Source: CAYSUS01 sp964434165
GTDB taxonomy: Bacteria > Planctomycetota > Planctomycetia > Pirellulales > Thermoguttaceae
Reading direction: 5' to 3'
Assembly: GCA_964434165.1 (NCBI GenBank)
Contig: CAYSUS010000058.1
Location: 1 to 44,645 of the forward strand
DNA length: 44,645 bases
Part shown: piece after piece, positions 1 through 8,372 of the stretch
How the letters are laid out: the number at the start of each line of letters is the position of its first letter
Numbering within the stretch: the stretch's first letter is position 1
The notes under the pieces: model-generated
The model's input: only the letters and a program-made list of their open reading frames with translations
Databases searched by the model: none
What the model was told of the DNA's origin: nothing
Position numbers and translations under genes: made by a program

Positions 1-1011
1 CTTGGTTTTCTGCTCGGCGGACGGAGAACGAGAAGCGCGGCTGCCCTTGAAAGGGCCGGTCACAAGCCCGGCGGACGCCTGGCCTACCCCAGCGTGGGCG
101 CGATCTTCACCTACTTCAAGAAGGACCAGTACCAGGGGTTGCTTCCGCCCTACATCGTGATGCTCAGGGCGGCCGGGCGGTTCTCCGAGGAGGGCTTCCT
201 GGGCCCCGCGTACAAGCCGTTCGCCACCGGCGGCGATCCCAATGCGGAGCGATTCGAGGTGCAGGGGATCGTCAACCGGGGCATCAACGACGAGCGCCAG
301 AGGGCCCGCCGCGAGCTGCTCGACAAGGTCAACCTCATGGGTTACGGCCTTTCGGGCGTGCCGGAGTTGGCCGAGGCCGAGACGGCCAAGCAGAAGGCCT
401 ACGGCTTGATCCTCGGTAGCGGCAAGGAAGTCTTCAATCTGGCCAACGAGCCCACGGCGCTTCGGGATCGCTACGGCCGGCACACGTTCGGGCAGGAGTG
501 CCTGGCCGCGCGGCGGATGGTCGAGGCAGGGGTGCCCTACGTCACCATCAGCTTCCCCGGTGGCTGGGACACGCATGCAAATCACTTCGCGACCATGAAG
601 CGACAGTGCCCGATGCTCGACCAGGGCCTGGCAACGCTGCTTGCCGATCTGAGCGAGCGCGGTCTGCTAGACAGCACCCTCGTGTGGTGCACCGGCGAGT
701 TCGGCCGAACGGCCAAGGTCGCCTGGGAGCCGCCCTGGAACGGAGGACGCCACCACTGGGGGCACGTCTTCACCGTGCTGGTGGCCGGCGGCGGATTCAA
801 GGGCGGGCGCGTGTTGGGCGAGTCCGACGAGAAGGGGGAGCACGTCAAGACAAGGCCCGTCTATCCGGCCGACCTGCTGGGCACCTTCTACCTGTTGGCC
901 GGCATCGACGCCAGCGCTAAGCTGCCCCATCCCTTGGGATTCGATGCGCGCGTGCTCGACGCCGAGAACGAGAACATGAAGTCGGCCGGCATGCTGGAGG
1001 AGATCCTGTAA
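1..1011 (+). CDS. DUF1501 domain protein, 5'-truncated by window edge
   Basis: The reading frame is open from base 1 to the TAA at 1009-1011, so this is the C-terminal ~336 residues of a longer protein (family members are usually 400-500 aa). A GTG at 94 is internal to the conserved AYPSVGA stretch and is not the start. Visible DUF1501 (alkaline-phosphatase-like fold) hallmarks are GGWDTHANHF, VWCTGEFGRT, the GGRHHWGHVFTVLVAGGG block and the PADLLGTFYLLAGI tail. DUF1501 proteins are abundant in planctomycetes, usually exported by Tat and encoded beside DUF1549/DUF1553 proteins; the N-terminus that would show the Tat signal lies outside the window. Biochemical function is unknown. The first ~15 codons do not look conserved, so the exact upstream frame is uncertain. 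Confidence 0.9.
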   Translation, partial: LGFLLGGRRTRSAAALERAGHKPGGRLAYPSVGAIFTYFKKDQYQGLLPPYIVMLRAAGRFSEEGFLGPAYKPFATGGDPNAERFEVQGIVNRGINDERQRARRELLDKVNLMGYGLSGVPELAEAETAKQKAYGLILGSGKEVFNLANEPTALRDRYGRHTFGQECLAARRMVEAGVPYVTISFPGGWDTHANHFATMKRQCPMLDQGLATLLADLSERGLLDSTLVWCTGEFGRTAKVAWEPPWNGGRHHWGHVFTVLVAGGGFKGGRVLGESDEKGEHVKTRPVYPADLLGTFYLLAGIDASAKLPHPLGFDARVLDAENENMKSAGMLEEIL

Positions 1012-1024
1012 CGGTCGGCGCCAT

Positions 1025-1056
1025 TCGGCGACCGCCCGCGCGGGGGCGGTCGCCGA
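1025..1056 (+). terminator. strong hairpin terminator after DUF1501 gene
   Basis: A perfect 13-bp stem (1025-1037 pairing with 1044-1056) with a 6-nt loop begins 13 bases after the stop codon. There is no long T-run, as is common in high-GC genomes. Confidence 0.7.
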
Positions 1057-1142
1057 GCCGTGTCGCCCCGCGCCTCGGACGCAGGTAGAACTTGACGTGT
1101 GCTTTCGCCGATGCGGATGGCAAAGTTGGGAGAGACAGACAT

Positions 1143-3431
1143 ATGAGTAGGTTGTTCAAGCTCGCCGTTTCTGGGCTGGCCGTACTGTTGGCCACCGCTT
1201 CCCCGGCCCGGGCGCAGAACCAGTACATCGGTTACGTCTACCCGGCGGGTGGCCAGCAAGGCAGCATCGTTTCGATCCGACTGGGTGGACAAGGGCTCGC
1301 CTATGCCACGGATGTGGTCGTGACTGGGGAAGGCGTCTCCGCCCGGCTGGTCGACTACTACGGGAACTATGGCAACCAGCAGCTCAGCCTGCTCCGCCAG
1401 CAACTGCGGGAGCTGAAGAAGAAGGGGGCGACGGTCGGCGATGCGATGGCCGCCAAGATGGCCTTCTACGAGTTTCCCGCGGCCGTGAAGCCGCCTGAGG
1501 TCCGAGGCGTGGTTTGCCCCGCCTGTAGTGCACTTAACCCGCTTGGCGCCACCGTCTGCAGCAACTGCAACGCCAACCTGCCCAAGCCCAAGGATCCCCA
1601 GCAAGGCAAGCCGGCTGCGAAGGACGCCGCGCCGTCCCCCAAGGAAGCGGCCAGGCAGAAGCTGATCGAGCGGATCGAGAGAATCTTCGCGGAAGACCAG
1701 CGCAACCCGGCCGTTCGTTCCCAGACCGAGCTCGTCTTTGCCGAGGTCACGGTGGCGCCCGATGCGAAGCCGGGCCGGCGGGAGATCCGGGTGATCACCA
1801 AGCGGGGCGTTTCCAACGCGCTGCCCTTCTACGTCGGCCAGGTTCCTGAAGTCGCGCGCAAGCCGATGAAGACCTGTCAGCTTCCCGTGCTCGGCAAGGA
1901 GCACCTGGCCCAGCGCAAGAGGCCGGCGGAAGAAGAGGAAGTGCGGATTACCGTGCCCTGCACGATGAACGGCCAGATCGCCGCCGGCGAAGTGAACCGG
2001 TACCGCTTCCCGGCCCGCAAGGGGCAGCGCCTGGTCATCACCGCCAAAGCCCGGCAGCTCGTCCCGTATGTCCCCGACGGCGTTCCCGGCTGGTTCCAGG
2101 CCGTGCTGAAGCTCTACGACGCCGGCGGCAAGGAGGTGGCCTACAACGACGACTTCCGTTTCGACCCCGACCCGGTGATCTACTACGAGGTCCCCGAAGA
2201 CGGCGAGTACGTGCTCACCATCAACGAGGCGCTGTTCCGCGGCCGCGAGAGCTTCACCTATCGCATCACCATCGGCGAGGTGCCGTTTGTGACCAGCATC
2301 TTCCCGTTGGGCGGCCGCGTGGGCGAGCCGGTCCATATCGAGATGAATGGCTGGAACCTGGAGAAGACCACGATAGCGCCCCCCAAGGACGCCAATCCGG
2401 GGCGGTACCTGATTGCCGCCACCAACGGGCAGCTCTCTTCCAACTACGTGCCGTTTGCCCTGGACACCTTGCCCGAGTGCCTGGACCGGGAATCCAACGA
2501 CGGGCCGCCAGAGGCCCAGAAGGTGACTCTCCCGGTCATCGTCAACGGGCGGTCGGATCACGTGGGCGACTGGGACGTCTTCGAGGTGGAAGGGAAGGCG
2601 GGTGAGACGATCGTCGCGGAGGTACACGCCCGCCGGCTCGGCTCGCCTTTCGATTCCTTCGTCAAAGTCACCAGCGCCGACGGCAAGATCATCGCGCTGA
2701 ACGACGACCACTACGACGCGGCGTCGGGATTGAACACTGACCACGCCGATTCCTACCTGATGGTCAACCTGCCCGCCGACGGGAAGTACTTCGTCCACCT
2801 CAGCGACACGAGACGACACGCGGGAAAGGAGTATGCCTACCGGCTGCGAATCAGCCGGCCGCGGCCCGATTTCGAGTTGCGCGTGGTGCCTTCCCGGATC
2901 ATCATGCGCAGCAAGTCGTCCGCCGCGGTGACGGTCTACGCCATTCGCAAGGACGGATTCGACGGGCCAATCAAGCTCGGCTTCAAGGACCTGCCGGAGG
3001 GGCTCGAGTCGGGCGGCGCCACGCTTGCGGCCGGCAAGGAGTCGACCAGGATGGCAGTGAAGACCAGCCTTGTCGAGATGGACGGGCCGGTCAACCTCAC
3101 AGTCGTCGGCACGGCGAAGGTTGGCGAGGCGGAGATCGTCCGCGAAGCGGTGCCGGCCGAGGACCGGATGCAAGCCTTCCTCTGGCGCCATCTGCTTCCC
3201 GCCGAAGACCTTCCCGTGTTGGTCTATAATCCCGGCTATAAGCCGCCCGCGGATCGAATTCGGCCACCGATCCGCGACGAGGACCGACCGAAGGACGTCA
3301 AACGCGACCTGAGCCAGCGCTCGGTCGCGGGCTACATGAGGCAGATCGAGCAACTGTATCAGGAATGGCTCCTGACCGACGAGTTCGCCAACCGCCAGAT
3401 CGCCAGCATCGAGGCCCGCCTGATCAAGTGA
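1143..3431 (+). CDS. secreted zinc-ribbon / PPC-domain protein
   Basis: 762 aa. The ATG at 1143 follows a purine-rich GGGAGAG and starts a clean signal peptide (about residues 1-24, ending ARAQ); the in-frame codon at 1092 lacks these signs. After a beta-type N-terminal region comes a treble-cysteine zinc-ribbon-like motif, C125-x2-C128 and C139-x2-C142. Two regions resemble bacterial pre-peptidase C-terminal (PPC) beta-sandwich domains, about residues 285-390 (NRYRFPARKGQRL to the GEYVLTINE strand) and 475-590 (DWDVFEVEGKAGETI to GKYFVHLSD). An Ig/IPT-like stretch lies between them and a beta-rich region follows. Such proteins occur beside DUF1501/DUF1549 genes in planctomycetes and are presumed exported structural or binding partners. 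The hairpin at 1025 suggests separate transcription from the upstream gene. Function is unknown. Confidence 0.88.
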   Translation: MSRLFKLAVSGLAVLLATASPARAQNQYIGYVYPAGGQQGSIVSIRLGGQGLAYATDVVVTGEGVSARLVDYYGNYGNQQLSLLRQQLRELKKKGATVGDAMAAKMAFYEFPAAVKPPEVRGVVCPACSALNPLGATVCSNCNANLPKPKDPQQGKPAAKDAAPSPKEAARQKLIERIERIFAEDQRNPAVRSQTELVFAEVTVAPDAKPGRREIRVITKRGVSNALPFYVGQVPEVARKPMKTCQLPVLGKEHLAQRKRPAEEEEVRITVPCTMNGQIAAGEVNRYRFPARKGQRLVITAKARQLVPYVPDGVPGWFQAVLKLYDAGGKEVAYNDDFRFDPDPVIYYEVPEDGEYVLTINEALFRGRESFTYRITIGEVPFVTSIFPLGGRVGEPVHIEMNGWNLEKTTIAPPKDANPGRYLIAATNGQLSSNYVPFALDTLPECLDRESNDGPPEAQKVTLPVIVNGRSDHVGDWDVFEVEGKAGETIVAEVHARRLGSPFDSFVKVTSADGKIIALNDDHYDAASGLNTDHADSYLMVNLPADGKYFVHLSDTRRHAGKEYAYRLRISRPRPDFELRVVPSRIIMRSKSSAAVTVYAIRKDGFDGPIKLGFKDLPEGLESGGATLAAGKESTRMAVKTSLVEMDGPVNLTVVGTAKVGEAEIVREAVPAEDRMQAFLWRHLLPAEDLPVLVYNPGYKPPADRIRPPIRDEDRPKDVKRDLSQRSVAGYMRQIEQLYQEWLLTDEFANRQIASIEARLIK

Positions 3432-3435
3432 GTCT

Positions 3436-3455
3436 CCCCAACGAGCGAATTGGGG
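3436..3455 (+). terminator. short hairpin after PPC gene
   Basis: CCCCAA and TTGGGG form a 6-bp stem with an 8-nt loop, starting four bases after the stop codon at 3431. Weak on its own. Confidence 0.35.
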
Positions 3456-3571
3456 GGCGAAGAAGGAGAAGCGGCCGTCAGATGCGCGTAGGGGCGGACG
3501 ACCTGGCGCACGCTAGCACCCCGGTGGCCCCCCAATCCAGTCGGCGACCCGTTCACGGACGAGAACCGGTC

Positions 3572-3601
3572 TCGACCGTTTTGCCCCCAAGTGGCTACAA
3601 T
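3572..3601 (+). promoter_or_regulatory. candidate promoter for proline-rich protein
   Basis: TCGACC, an 18-bp spacer, then TACAAT (3596-3601), about 55 bases before the ATG at 3656. The -10 is good and the -35 moderate. Confidence 0.45.
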
Positions 3602-3655
3602 CGCGCCCTGGGGTGGACGGAGGCGGGCAACGGATTTCTCAAGGAGGGTGATAGC

Positions 3656-4222
3656 ATGGCAAGATTCGATCGTAGAGCAGTTGGTCGTCGGTGGGTCGCA
3701 GCGGCGGTCGCGGCGGTCGCAATGGCGTGCCTGGGGCATGGCCTGATCGGGGCGGAACCGGACCCTGCCGATCCTATTGAGCCCGGGGCGAGCGCCCCGC
3801 CGAGCGTTGGGGCGTACCCCACCACGTTCCCTCCACCGGTCCCTGCGCCGCCGGCCTACTCAGCCTCTACGCCAACGCCATCGGCCTCCCCCTGCCCTGT
3901 GTTGCCCTCAAGTCCGTATTCGCCTGCGGGCCCGTCCTACTTCGTCCCAGGCTGCGCTCCCCCCGTTACGCTGAATCGCCCCGCGTTGGACCTCGACGAC
4001 GTGTACCGGCTGATCGAGGCCCAGGTGGCCGATGAGGTGATCGCCCGATTCATCGGCCGGCGCAAGCTCACCGAGGAGCTCACGGCCGACGACCTGATCC
4101 AGTTGACCGAGAAGGGGGCCAGTCCCGCGGTGTTCCAGGCTTTGCAGAGTCTGCCTGTGGCAGCGGAACGTGCCGACAATCCCATCAGTCCGGCCGCTTT
4201 CGCGGAGCCGGTGGCACGGTAG
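3656..4222 (+). CDS. secreted proline-rich protein with C-terminal helical module
   Basis: 188 aa. The ATG at 3656 is preceded by AAGGAGGGT at a good distance. This start gives an Arg-rich n-region, an Ala-rich hydrophobic core and a cut near GLIGA-E, a signal peptide. Residues about 30-105 are a low-complexity Pro/Ser/Ala linker. The C-terminal ~70 residues hold a predicted helical module (DVYRLIEAQVADEVIARFI ... LTADDLIQLTEKGASPAVFQAL). It has the pattern of helical repeats often seen in planctomycete secreted proteins, where DDVIQL...GVSDEVI units occur. No enzyme motif is visible. It is flanked by its own candidate promoter and a terminator hairpin, so it is probably monocistronic. Function unknown; possibly an envelope-associated interaction module. 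Confidence 0.75.
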   Translation: MARFDRRAVGRRWVAAAVAAVAMACLGHGLIGAEPDPADPIEPGASAPPSVGAYPTTFPPPVPAPPAYSASTPTPSASPCPVLPSSPYSPAGPSYFVPGCAPPVTLNRPALDLDDVYRLIEAQVADEVIARFIGRRKLTEELTADDLIQLTEKGASPAVFQALQSLPVAAERADNPISPAAFAEPVAR

Positions 4223-4226
4223 CATG

Positions 4227-4253
4227 GCATGCCCTCGCGAGTCGCGGGCGTGC
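4227..4253 (+). terminator. hairpin terminator with TTT
   Basis: GCATGCCC (4227-4234) pairs with GGGCGTGC (4246-4253), with one G-U pair and a small inner GCG/CGC stem, followed by TTTC. It lies between convergent genes ending at 4222 (+) and 4292 (-). Confidence 0.6.
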
Positions 4254-4291
4254 TTTCACGAACCACGGCACGATGCCTGGCCCGCCGCTCC

Positions 4292-6397
4292 TCACGATCG
4301 CGTCTTCGACTGCCGTGGCTCGGCCGCTGGCTCCTGTTCCACCACCTGCTGCTCCAAGAGAGGCGCCTTGCCCGGCCGCGGTTTGGCCGCGTAGCGGACC
4401 TCGGCGGTCTTCGTGGGATTGCCCTGGTCGTCCTTCTCCAGGATCAGACGCCCCTCGGCCGTGAACTCCTCGCGCGCCTCGCCCCGGATGCGGGTCCAGC
4501 CGAGCAGCTTCCCGTCGTCGGAGTAGCGGTACTCGTCGCGCCAGTCCTTCTTCAGATCGAGGACCGGATCGACGTAGTTGTCCTTCATCTCAGGATCGGT
4601 GTAGTCGATCGACCGGATCCGCCGCTGCTCGTCGTACACGCGCTTCTCGTTGTCCAGGTAGTACAACGACACGAAGGCCGGGGCCGAGTAGTAGGTGCCG
4701 TTGTGGACGAAGGCCCCGATGTCCACGCGGCTCGACTCCATGTCTGACCCCGGCGCGATGGGGCGCCGCTCGTGGTAGGGGACGATCAGCTCGACGATCG
4801 CGCCCGACTCGTTCTTCTTGTTGATCTCGATCCGTGCGGCGTCGCCTTGCAGCACGACCCAGTGGTACGAGAGCGGCTTGCCCTTGACGTCCTTGCTGGC
4901 TTCGGCGCTGACGACCATGCGGCGGGCATACTTGCTCGACTTCACCACCCGGGCGATCGCGCACGGGGTGTCGAGGAATCGCTCGCGCGGAGCGGTGTCG
5001 AAGTAGTCGCGGCCCACGACGCCCTCGTCCTCCTCGACCACCTTGAGCTGGACCATCGGCGGCAGCGCGTCGGCCGTCATCTCGTGCGCCAGGGTGACCA
5101 TCCTGGCCGGGTCGAGGTTCTTGCCGTCGAAGACCGGCGGGTGGGCCTTTCCGGTCAGGTAATCCGCTGGTTTCTCGACCTGCTTGTTGCTGGAGCGGAA
5201 GATCATCTGCACGGCCGGCATGAGCAGGCCGCTCTTGGCCAGCTGCTGTTTCACCTCGGGCCGGAAGGCGGCCAGCGTGGCGGCCACGGCGTCGAGGAAC
5301 ACGCGGTCCGAGCCGGAGGAGCCCTGCGAGAGGATCATGTAGGGCGTGTTGGCCGGCAGCACGTCGCCGCGCCCCTTCTTGTTTTCGCCGCTGGGCCCCG
5401 GATCGTAGTCGCGGTGTTCGGGGTAGATGTACAGATGGCGGCCGACGTACTGGACGTACAAGAGCGCGGCCGCGCGGGGCTGCGTCAGCGCGTGGCGGCC
5501 CTGGCTCCGCCAGAACGGCCCGCGCGTGAGGGCCGTGGAGGAATTGCCGATCGTCACCCCGTTGTACAGGAAAGACGTCTGCAGCCCGTGGTTCAGCCGC
5601 CGCTTCTTCGCCTCCTCGGAGAACTCGATCCGCGCGAGTTGCGGGAAGGCCTTGAAGTTCATGTTCGAGTGGTCGGTGTCGTGGTTGTCGTACAGGTCGC
5701 CGTGGTTGCCGGCGGCCGAGCCCTCCTCGTACCACTGGCGCAACAGGTCCCCGGTCTTGCCGTAGCCCTTGCACACGGCCGCGCCGTCGCTCGGCTTCTC
5801 CTCGAAGCGGAAAAACACCTGGAATACGCCAAGCCGCGGGTTCCAGGCCGTGTTCTCCTCGCCGACCATGGCCACGCCGCCGACCACCGGGGCCGGCTTG
5901 ACCTGGTAGCGCCACGGCGTGGGCTGCTCGGTGAGTGGCTCGCCGGCCGCTTCGATGGCCTTATTGAACCGCCCCTCGCCGCGCAGGGAAGCAAGGTCCT
6001 CGTCCTGGCGGATGTGGTCGGGATCGCGGAAGCCCAGCTCCACGGCCTTCGCGAGGGCCTCAAGCGCCTCGTCCTTCTTGCCCTGCCGGGCCAGGGCGCA
6101 GGCGAGGTTGTATTGGGCGTTGAAATCGTGCGGCAGGCGCTCGACGGCTTGGCGCAACACCTTCTCGGCCGTGGCGTACTCCCCCTTGGCGAACAGGGCC
6201 GACGTCGCCCGGCCGGTCAGCGCACGTCCCATCTGCAATCGCGGCAGGTCGAACACGCTGGGCTTCTCGGGCTTCGCCCGGGGCTTGTCCGGCGCGGCGG
6301 GCTTCGCCGCCGTGGGCGGCTTCTCCTCGGAGAAAGACGTCGGGCCGAAACACAACACAAGCGGCGCCAACAGCGCCGCGAGAAAGGACAGACGCAC
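4292..6397 (-). CDS. secreted TPR-containing protein of unknown function
   Basis: 701 aa. The start is a GTG at 6397 with AGGAG seven bases upstream, giving a signal peptide (MRLSFLAALLAPLVLCFG). Residues about 25-50 are a Lys/Pro/Ala-rich linker. Residues about 60-150 carry tetratricopeptide-like repeats (FAKGEYATAEKVLRQAVERLPHD; AQYNLACALARQGKKDEALEAL). The remaining ~500 residues are a large globular region with Trp-rich and Asp/His-rich segments (YDNHDTDHSNMNFKAF; PFWRSQGRHALTQPRAAAL; IDYTDPEMKDNYVDPVLDLKKDW) and a Lys/Arg-rich end. I recognise no catalytic motif. Proteins with this architecture appear restricted to planctomycetes as far as I can recall, and an extracytoplasmic location is likely. 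It has its own candidate promoter at 6472-6500. Confidence 0.82.
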   Translation of the reverse strand: MRLSFLAALLAPLVLCFGPTSFSEEKPPTAAKPAAPDKPRAKPEKPSVFDLPRLQMGRALTGRATSALFAKGEYATAEKVLRQAVERLPHDFNAQYNLACALARQGKKDEALEALAKAVELGFRDPDHIRQDEDLASLRGEGRFNKAIEAAGEPLTEQPTPWRYQVKPAPVVGGVAMVGEENTAWNPRLGVFQVFFRFEEKPSDGAAVCKGYGKTGDLLRQWYEEGSAAGNHGDLYDNHDTDHSNMNFKAFPQLARIEFSEEAKKRRLNHGLQTSFLYNGVTIGNSSTALTRGPFWRSQGRHALTQPRAAALLYVQYVGRHLYIYPEHRDYDPGPSGENKKGRGDVLPANTPYMILSQGSSGSDRVFLDAVAATLAAFRPEVKQQLAKSGLLMPAVQMIFRSSNKQVEKPADYLTGKAHPPVFDGKNLDPARMVTLAHEMTADALPPMVQLKVVEEDEGVVGRDYFDTAPRERFLDTPCAIARVVKSSKYARRMVVSAEASKDVKGKPLSYHWVVLQGDAARIEINKKNESGAIVELIVPYHERRPIAPGSDMESSRVDIGAFVHNGTYYSAPAFVSLYYLDNEKRVYDEQRRIRSIDYTDPEMKDNYVDPVLDLKKDWRDEYRYSDDGKLLGWTRIRGEAREEFTAEGRLILEKDDQGNPTKTAEVRYAAKPRPGKAPLLEQQVVEQEPAAEPRQSKTRS

Positions 6398-6783
6398 GTG
6401 CGATCTCCTGTGGGCAAGCCCCGCGGGGTTGGTGAGGTTGCGGAGCGGAGTAAGGACCGCTACCTGGATCGACCTTACCCGGCGGCGTTTGACGGATCAA
6501 CCTCCGAGCGAGTTAATGGAGCCGCAAGCGTTTTGCGCATGTGGTTGATGCTTCGTGACTTGGGCGGAGTCCGCCAGAGGTCTTCCCCGCAACAGGGCGC
6601 GGAGGGGGCGCACGGGGAGGGTGGCGGTCGCGGTTTCTGTCGGTTGTTCGACCACACCCCCCTGGTGCGGGGATGGATTGCGATGCATACTGCCGTCTTC
6701 CGTGCTGTCCAAGTCGAGCAGGCGCGGCAGTTTCTCGTGTTGTTCGACCTCGGGCATCGCGAACCGCTCCGAAGAGACAGACC
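6398..6783. other. intergenic region, 386 bp
   Basis: It lies between two minus-strand genes. It holds the candidate promoter for the TPR protein (6472-6500). No conserved protein-like frame, RNA or repeat was recognised in the rest. Confidence 0.5.
6472..6500 (-). promoter_or_regulatory. candidate promoter for TPR protein
   Basis: On the minus strand TTGATC (6495-6500), a 17-bp spacer and TAAGGT (6472-6477), about 75 bases upstream of the GTG start. Confidence 0.5.
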
Positions 6784-7941
6784 CTACAGAACACAATGGC
6801 ATCGGCCGATGCTGTCGCTCAGGGCGAGTGAGTCGAACATCGAATGTTCTTCCAGGCATAGCCCGACTTGGACTTCCGCATCAGTCTCTCGTATCACATC
6901 GAGAAGATGTCGGTAGACCGATTCTCGGGGTCCGCGGGGGAACCGAGCACGACCATCAGACATGCGGCCTTGCCGACGCTCAAGCTGTGCAGAGATCGGG
7001 TTCTGCCGGCCGAGTTTCTGCTCGGTAAGACGCATCGCCTGCGGATAGGAGCAGATCGAGCCGAGCGTGATCCGCTGAAGTCGCACGCGGGAAAGCACAT
7101 CGGTAAGGAACTCGCGATAGATCACCTCCCAACCGGCGATCGGGATAATCGGCATCACGACCGCTCGAACGGGATAGCCCGCTCCTGCCGCGGCTTCCAC
7201 GGCAGACAAACGGTCTTCAAGTGATCGTGTATCTTCTTCGAATGCCTCGATGATCGCCGGTGCGTTGAGCGTCCACGAGAGAATCGCGTGCCCTCGATGA
7301 TCCAAGTCCAAGAGATTGCCCACGTCCGCACTCTTGGTCAGCAGCGTCATCCGGGCGGTTGGATGATCAGCAAAGAACGGAATGATCTGCCGCGAGTAGC
7401 CGGTCAACGGATCGAGGGCCAGGCCGTCTTGAAGTTTGCCCAAGTAGAAAGCCGTCAGCTCGCCAATCCGCCGTGCCGAACGATCGACTTCCGCGAGAAT
7501 CTCCGGCAGGTTCAAGAATACCTTCACGGTGGGCGAGAAACGAACGCCCTGCGTGCCGGCCAGGTAGCAGTACGCACAGCCATAGGGGCAGAAACCATAC
7601 GGCGAGAAGTGCCAGTAATTCGGGCAAGCGTTGCCTTCCTCGGTGCTATGGCGGACCGCGCTATTGTGCTCGGCCAGCACCAGAGTTCGTTTGCCCTCCT
7701 CGTGCAGCGCGAGCGGATCGGATCGCCTCAGATTCACGCGGTTGTGCGGCGTGCCGAAGTCCTCGATCACCTCCGCCTGCGGATAGGCCGCGCAGATGCC
7801 TTCCACCAGCCGTCGCCGATCCGCCGTCGTGTTGCTCCCCTTGGTCAATACAATCCGCGTCGGCGTGAAGCCGCTCGCAGGCCGGGGGACATATCCCATC
7901 ACGGCTGGCTTATCGGCTCGTTCCGCGCGAAGTGTGGACAC
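6784..7941 (-). CDS. spore photoproduct lyase family radical-SAM protein
   Basis: 385 aa. The GTG at 7941 has GGGAAGG five bases upstream; an ATG at 7899 is a weaker alternative. The radical-SAM cluster motif C-x3-C-x2-C is C118, C122, C125 (FCPYGCAYCYLAGT). Features shared with SplB-type proteins follow: the LTKSADVGNLL strand after the barrel midpoint, GHAILSWTLNAPAI, and a late PIAGWEVIYREF segment. In sporulating Firmicutes SplB repairs spore photoproduct (a thymine dimer) using S-adenosylmethionine. By my rough alignment the catalytic cysteine of SplB (in the segment before DPLTG, here FYLGKLQDG) is not conserved, so this is more likely the uncharacterised SPL-like family than a true repair lyase. 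The neighbourhood has lower GC than the rest of the window. It is probably monocistronic. Confidence 0.85.
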   Translation of the reverse strand: MSTLRAERADKPAVMGYVPRPASGFTPTRIVLTKGSNTTADRRRLVEGICAAYPQAEVIEDFGTPHNRVNLRRSDPLALHEEGKRTLVLAEHNSAVRHSTEEGNACPNYWHFSPYGFCPYGCAYCYLAGTQGVRFSPTVKVFLNLPEILAEVDRSARRIGELTAFYLGKLQDGLALDPLTGYSRQIIPFFADHPTARMTLLTKSADVGNLLDLDHRGHAILSWTLNAPAIIEAFEEDTRSLEDRLSAVEAAAGAGYPVRAVVMPIIPIAGWEVIYREFLTDVLSRVRLQRITLGSICSYPQAMRLTEQKLGRQNPISAQLERRQGRMSDGRARFPRGPRESVYRHLLDVIRETDAEVQVGLCLEEHSMFDSLALSDSIGRCHCVL

Positions 7942-8298
7942 CGTGCCTTCCCAGAGTTGTCGTGGCCGAGCCTATCGGGAAAGTAAACATGCGTATACTA
8001 TTCAGTTAGGCGGAGATCATCATTACCGGTTCGTGGGCCAAAAAGAACATGGAAAAGAAAGTGCGAGCCACGGAGGCTTGCGTGACCCACCGCCAGGGCT
8101 GCCTTGACCCTCGGGCCCAAACCAAAGGTCATTGCATCGTGTTGAGTCGCAACTTGTTTCACACCAAAGCATTACGACAACGCCAGCCAAGACTCGCCGA
8201 CTGATGATACAGAATGCGGTACAGAATTGCCCGCAGTGCGACAAGATCGGCAACTCGCGAAATCGCCGTAAGCAGATTTTCTGGAAGAGTTTACGGAG
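7942..8298. other. intergenic region, lower GC, 357 bp
   Basis: It lies between the SPL-family start and the 3' end of the tRNA. It is visibly AT-richer than the rest of the window (for example 7980-8060). It probably contains the SPL-family promoter, but I could not fix a convincing -35/-10 pair. No gene or repeat was recognised. Confidence 0.4.
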
Positions 8299-8372
8299 CA
8301 CGCCCGGCAGGATTCGAACCTGCAACCCTCGGTTCCGAAGACCGATGCTCTGTCCAATTGAGCTACGGGCGC
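8299..8372 (-). tRNA. tRNA-Arg (anticodon TCG)
   Basis: 74 nt on the minus strand. The full cloverleaf can be drawn: a 7-bp acceptor stem (GCGCCCG with CGGGCGT, ending in a G-U pair), D stem GCTC/GAGC, anticodon stem TCGGT/ACCGA with loop CTTCGGA, and T stem GCAGG/CCTGC with loop TTCGAAT. The anticodon TCG lies at 8336-8338 and reads the Arg codon CGA. CCA is not encoded. Translated antisense frames over it give the familiar spurious GFEPAT...RCSVQLSYG peptide. Confidence 0.96.

Noticed and set aside
888..3353. 821-residue open frame antisense to the PPC gene
   Set aside because: A shadow frame caused by high GC; Arg/Val/Gly-rich composition without domains, while the opposite strand has signal peptide and recognisable domains.
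4772..6916. 714-residue open frame antisense to the TPR protein
   Set aside because: Same reason; low-complexity Arg/Leu/Val text and no family features.
6398..8372. Genomic island with att direct repeats at the tRNA
   Set aside because: GC drop is suggestive, but I found no second copy of the tRNA 3' end near 6.4 kb and no integrase, so no island boundary is claimed.
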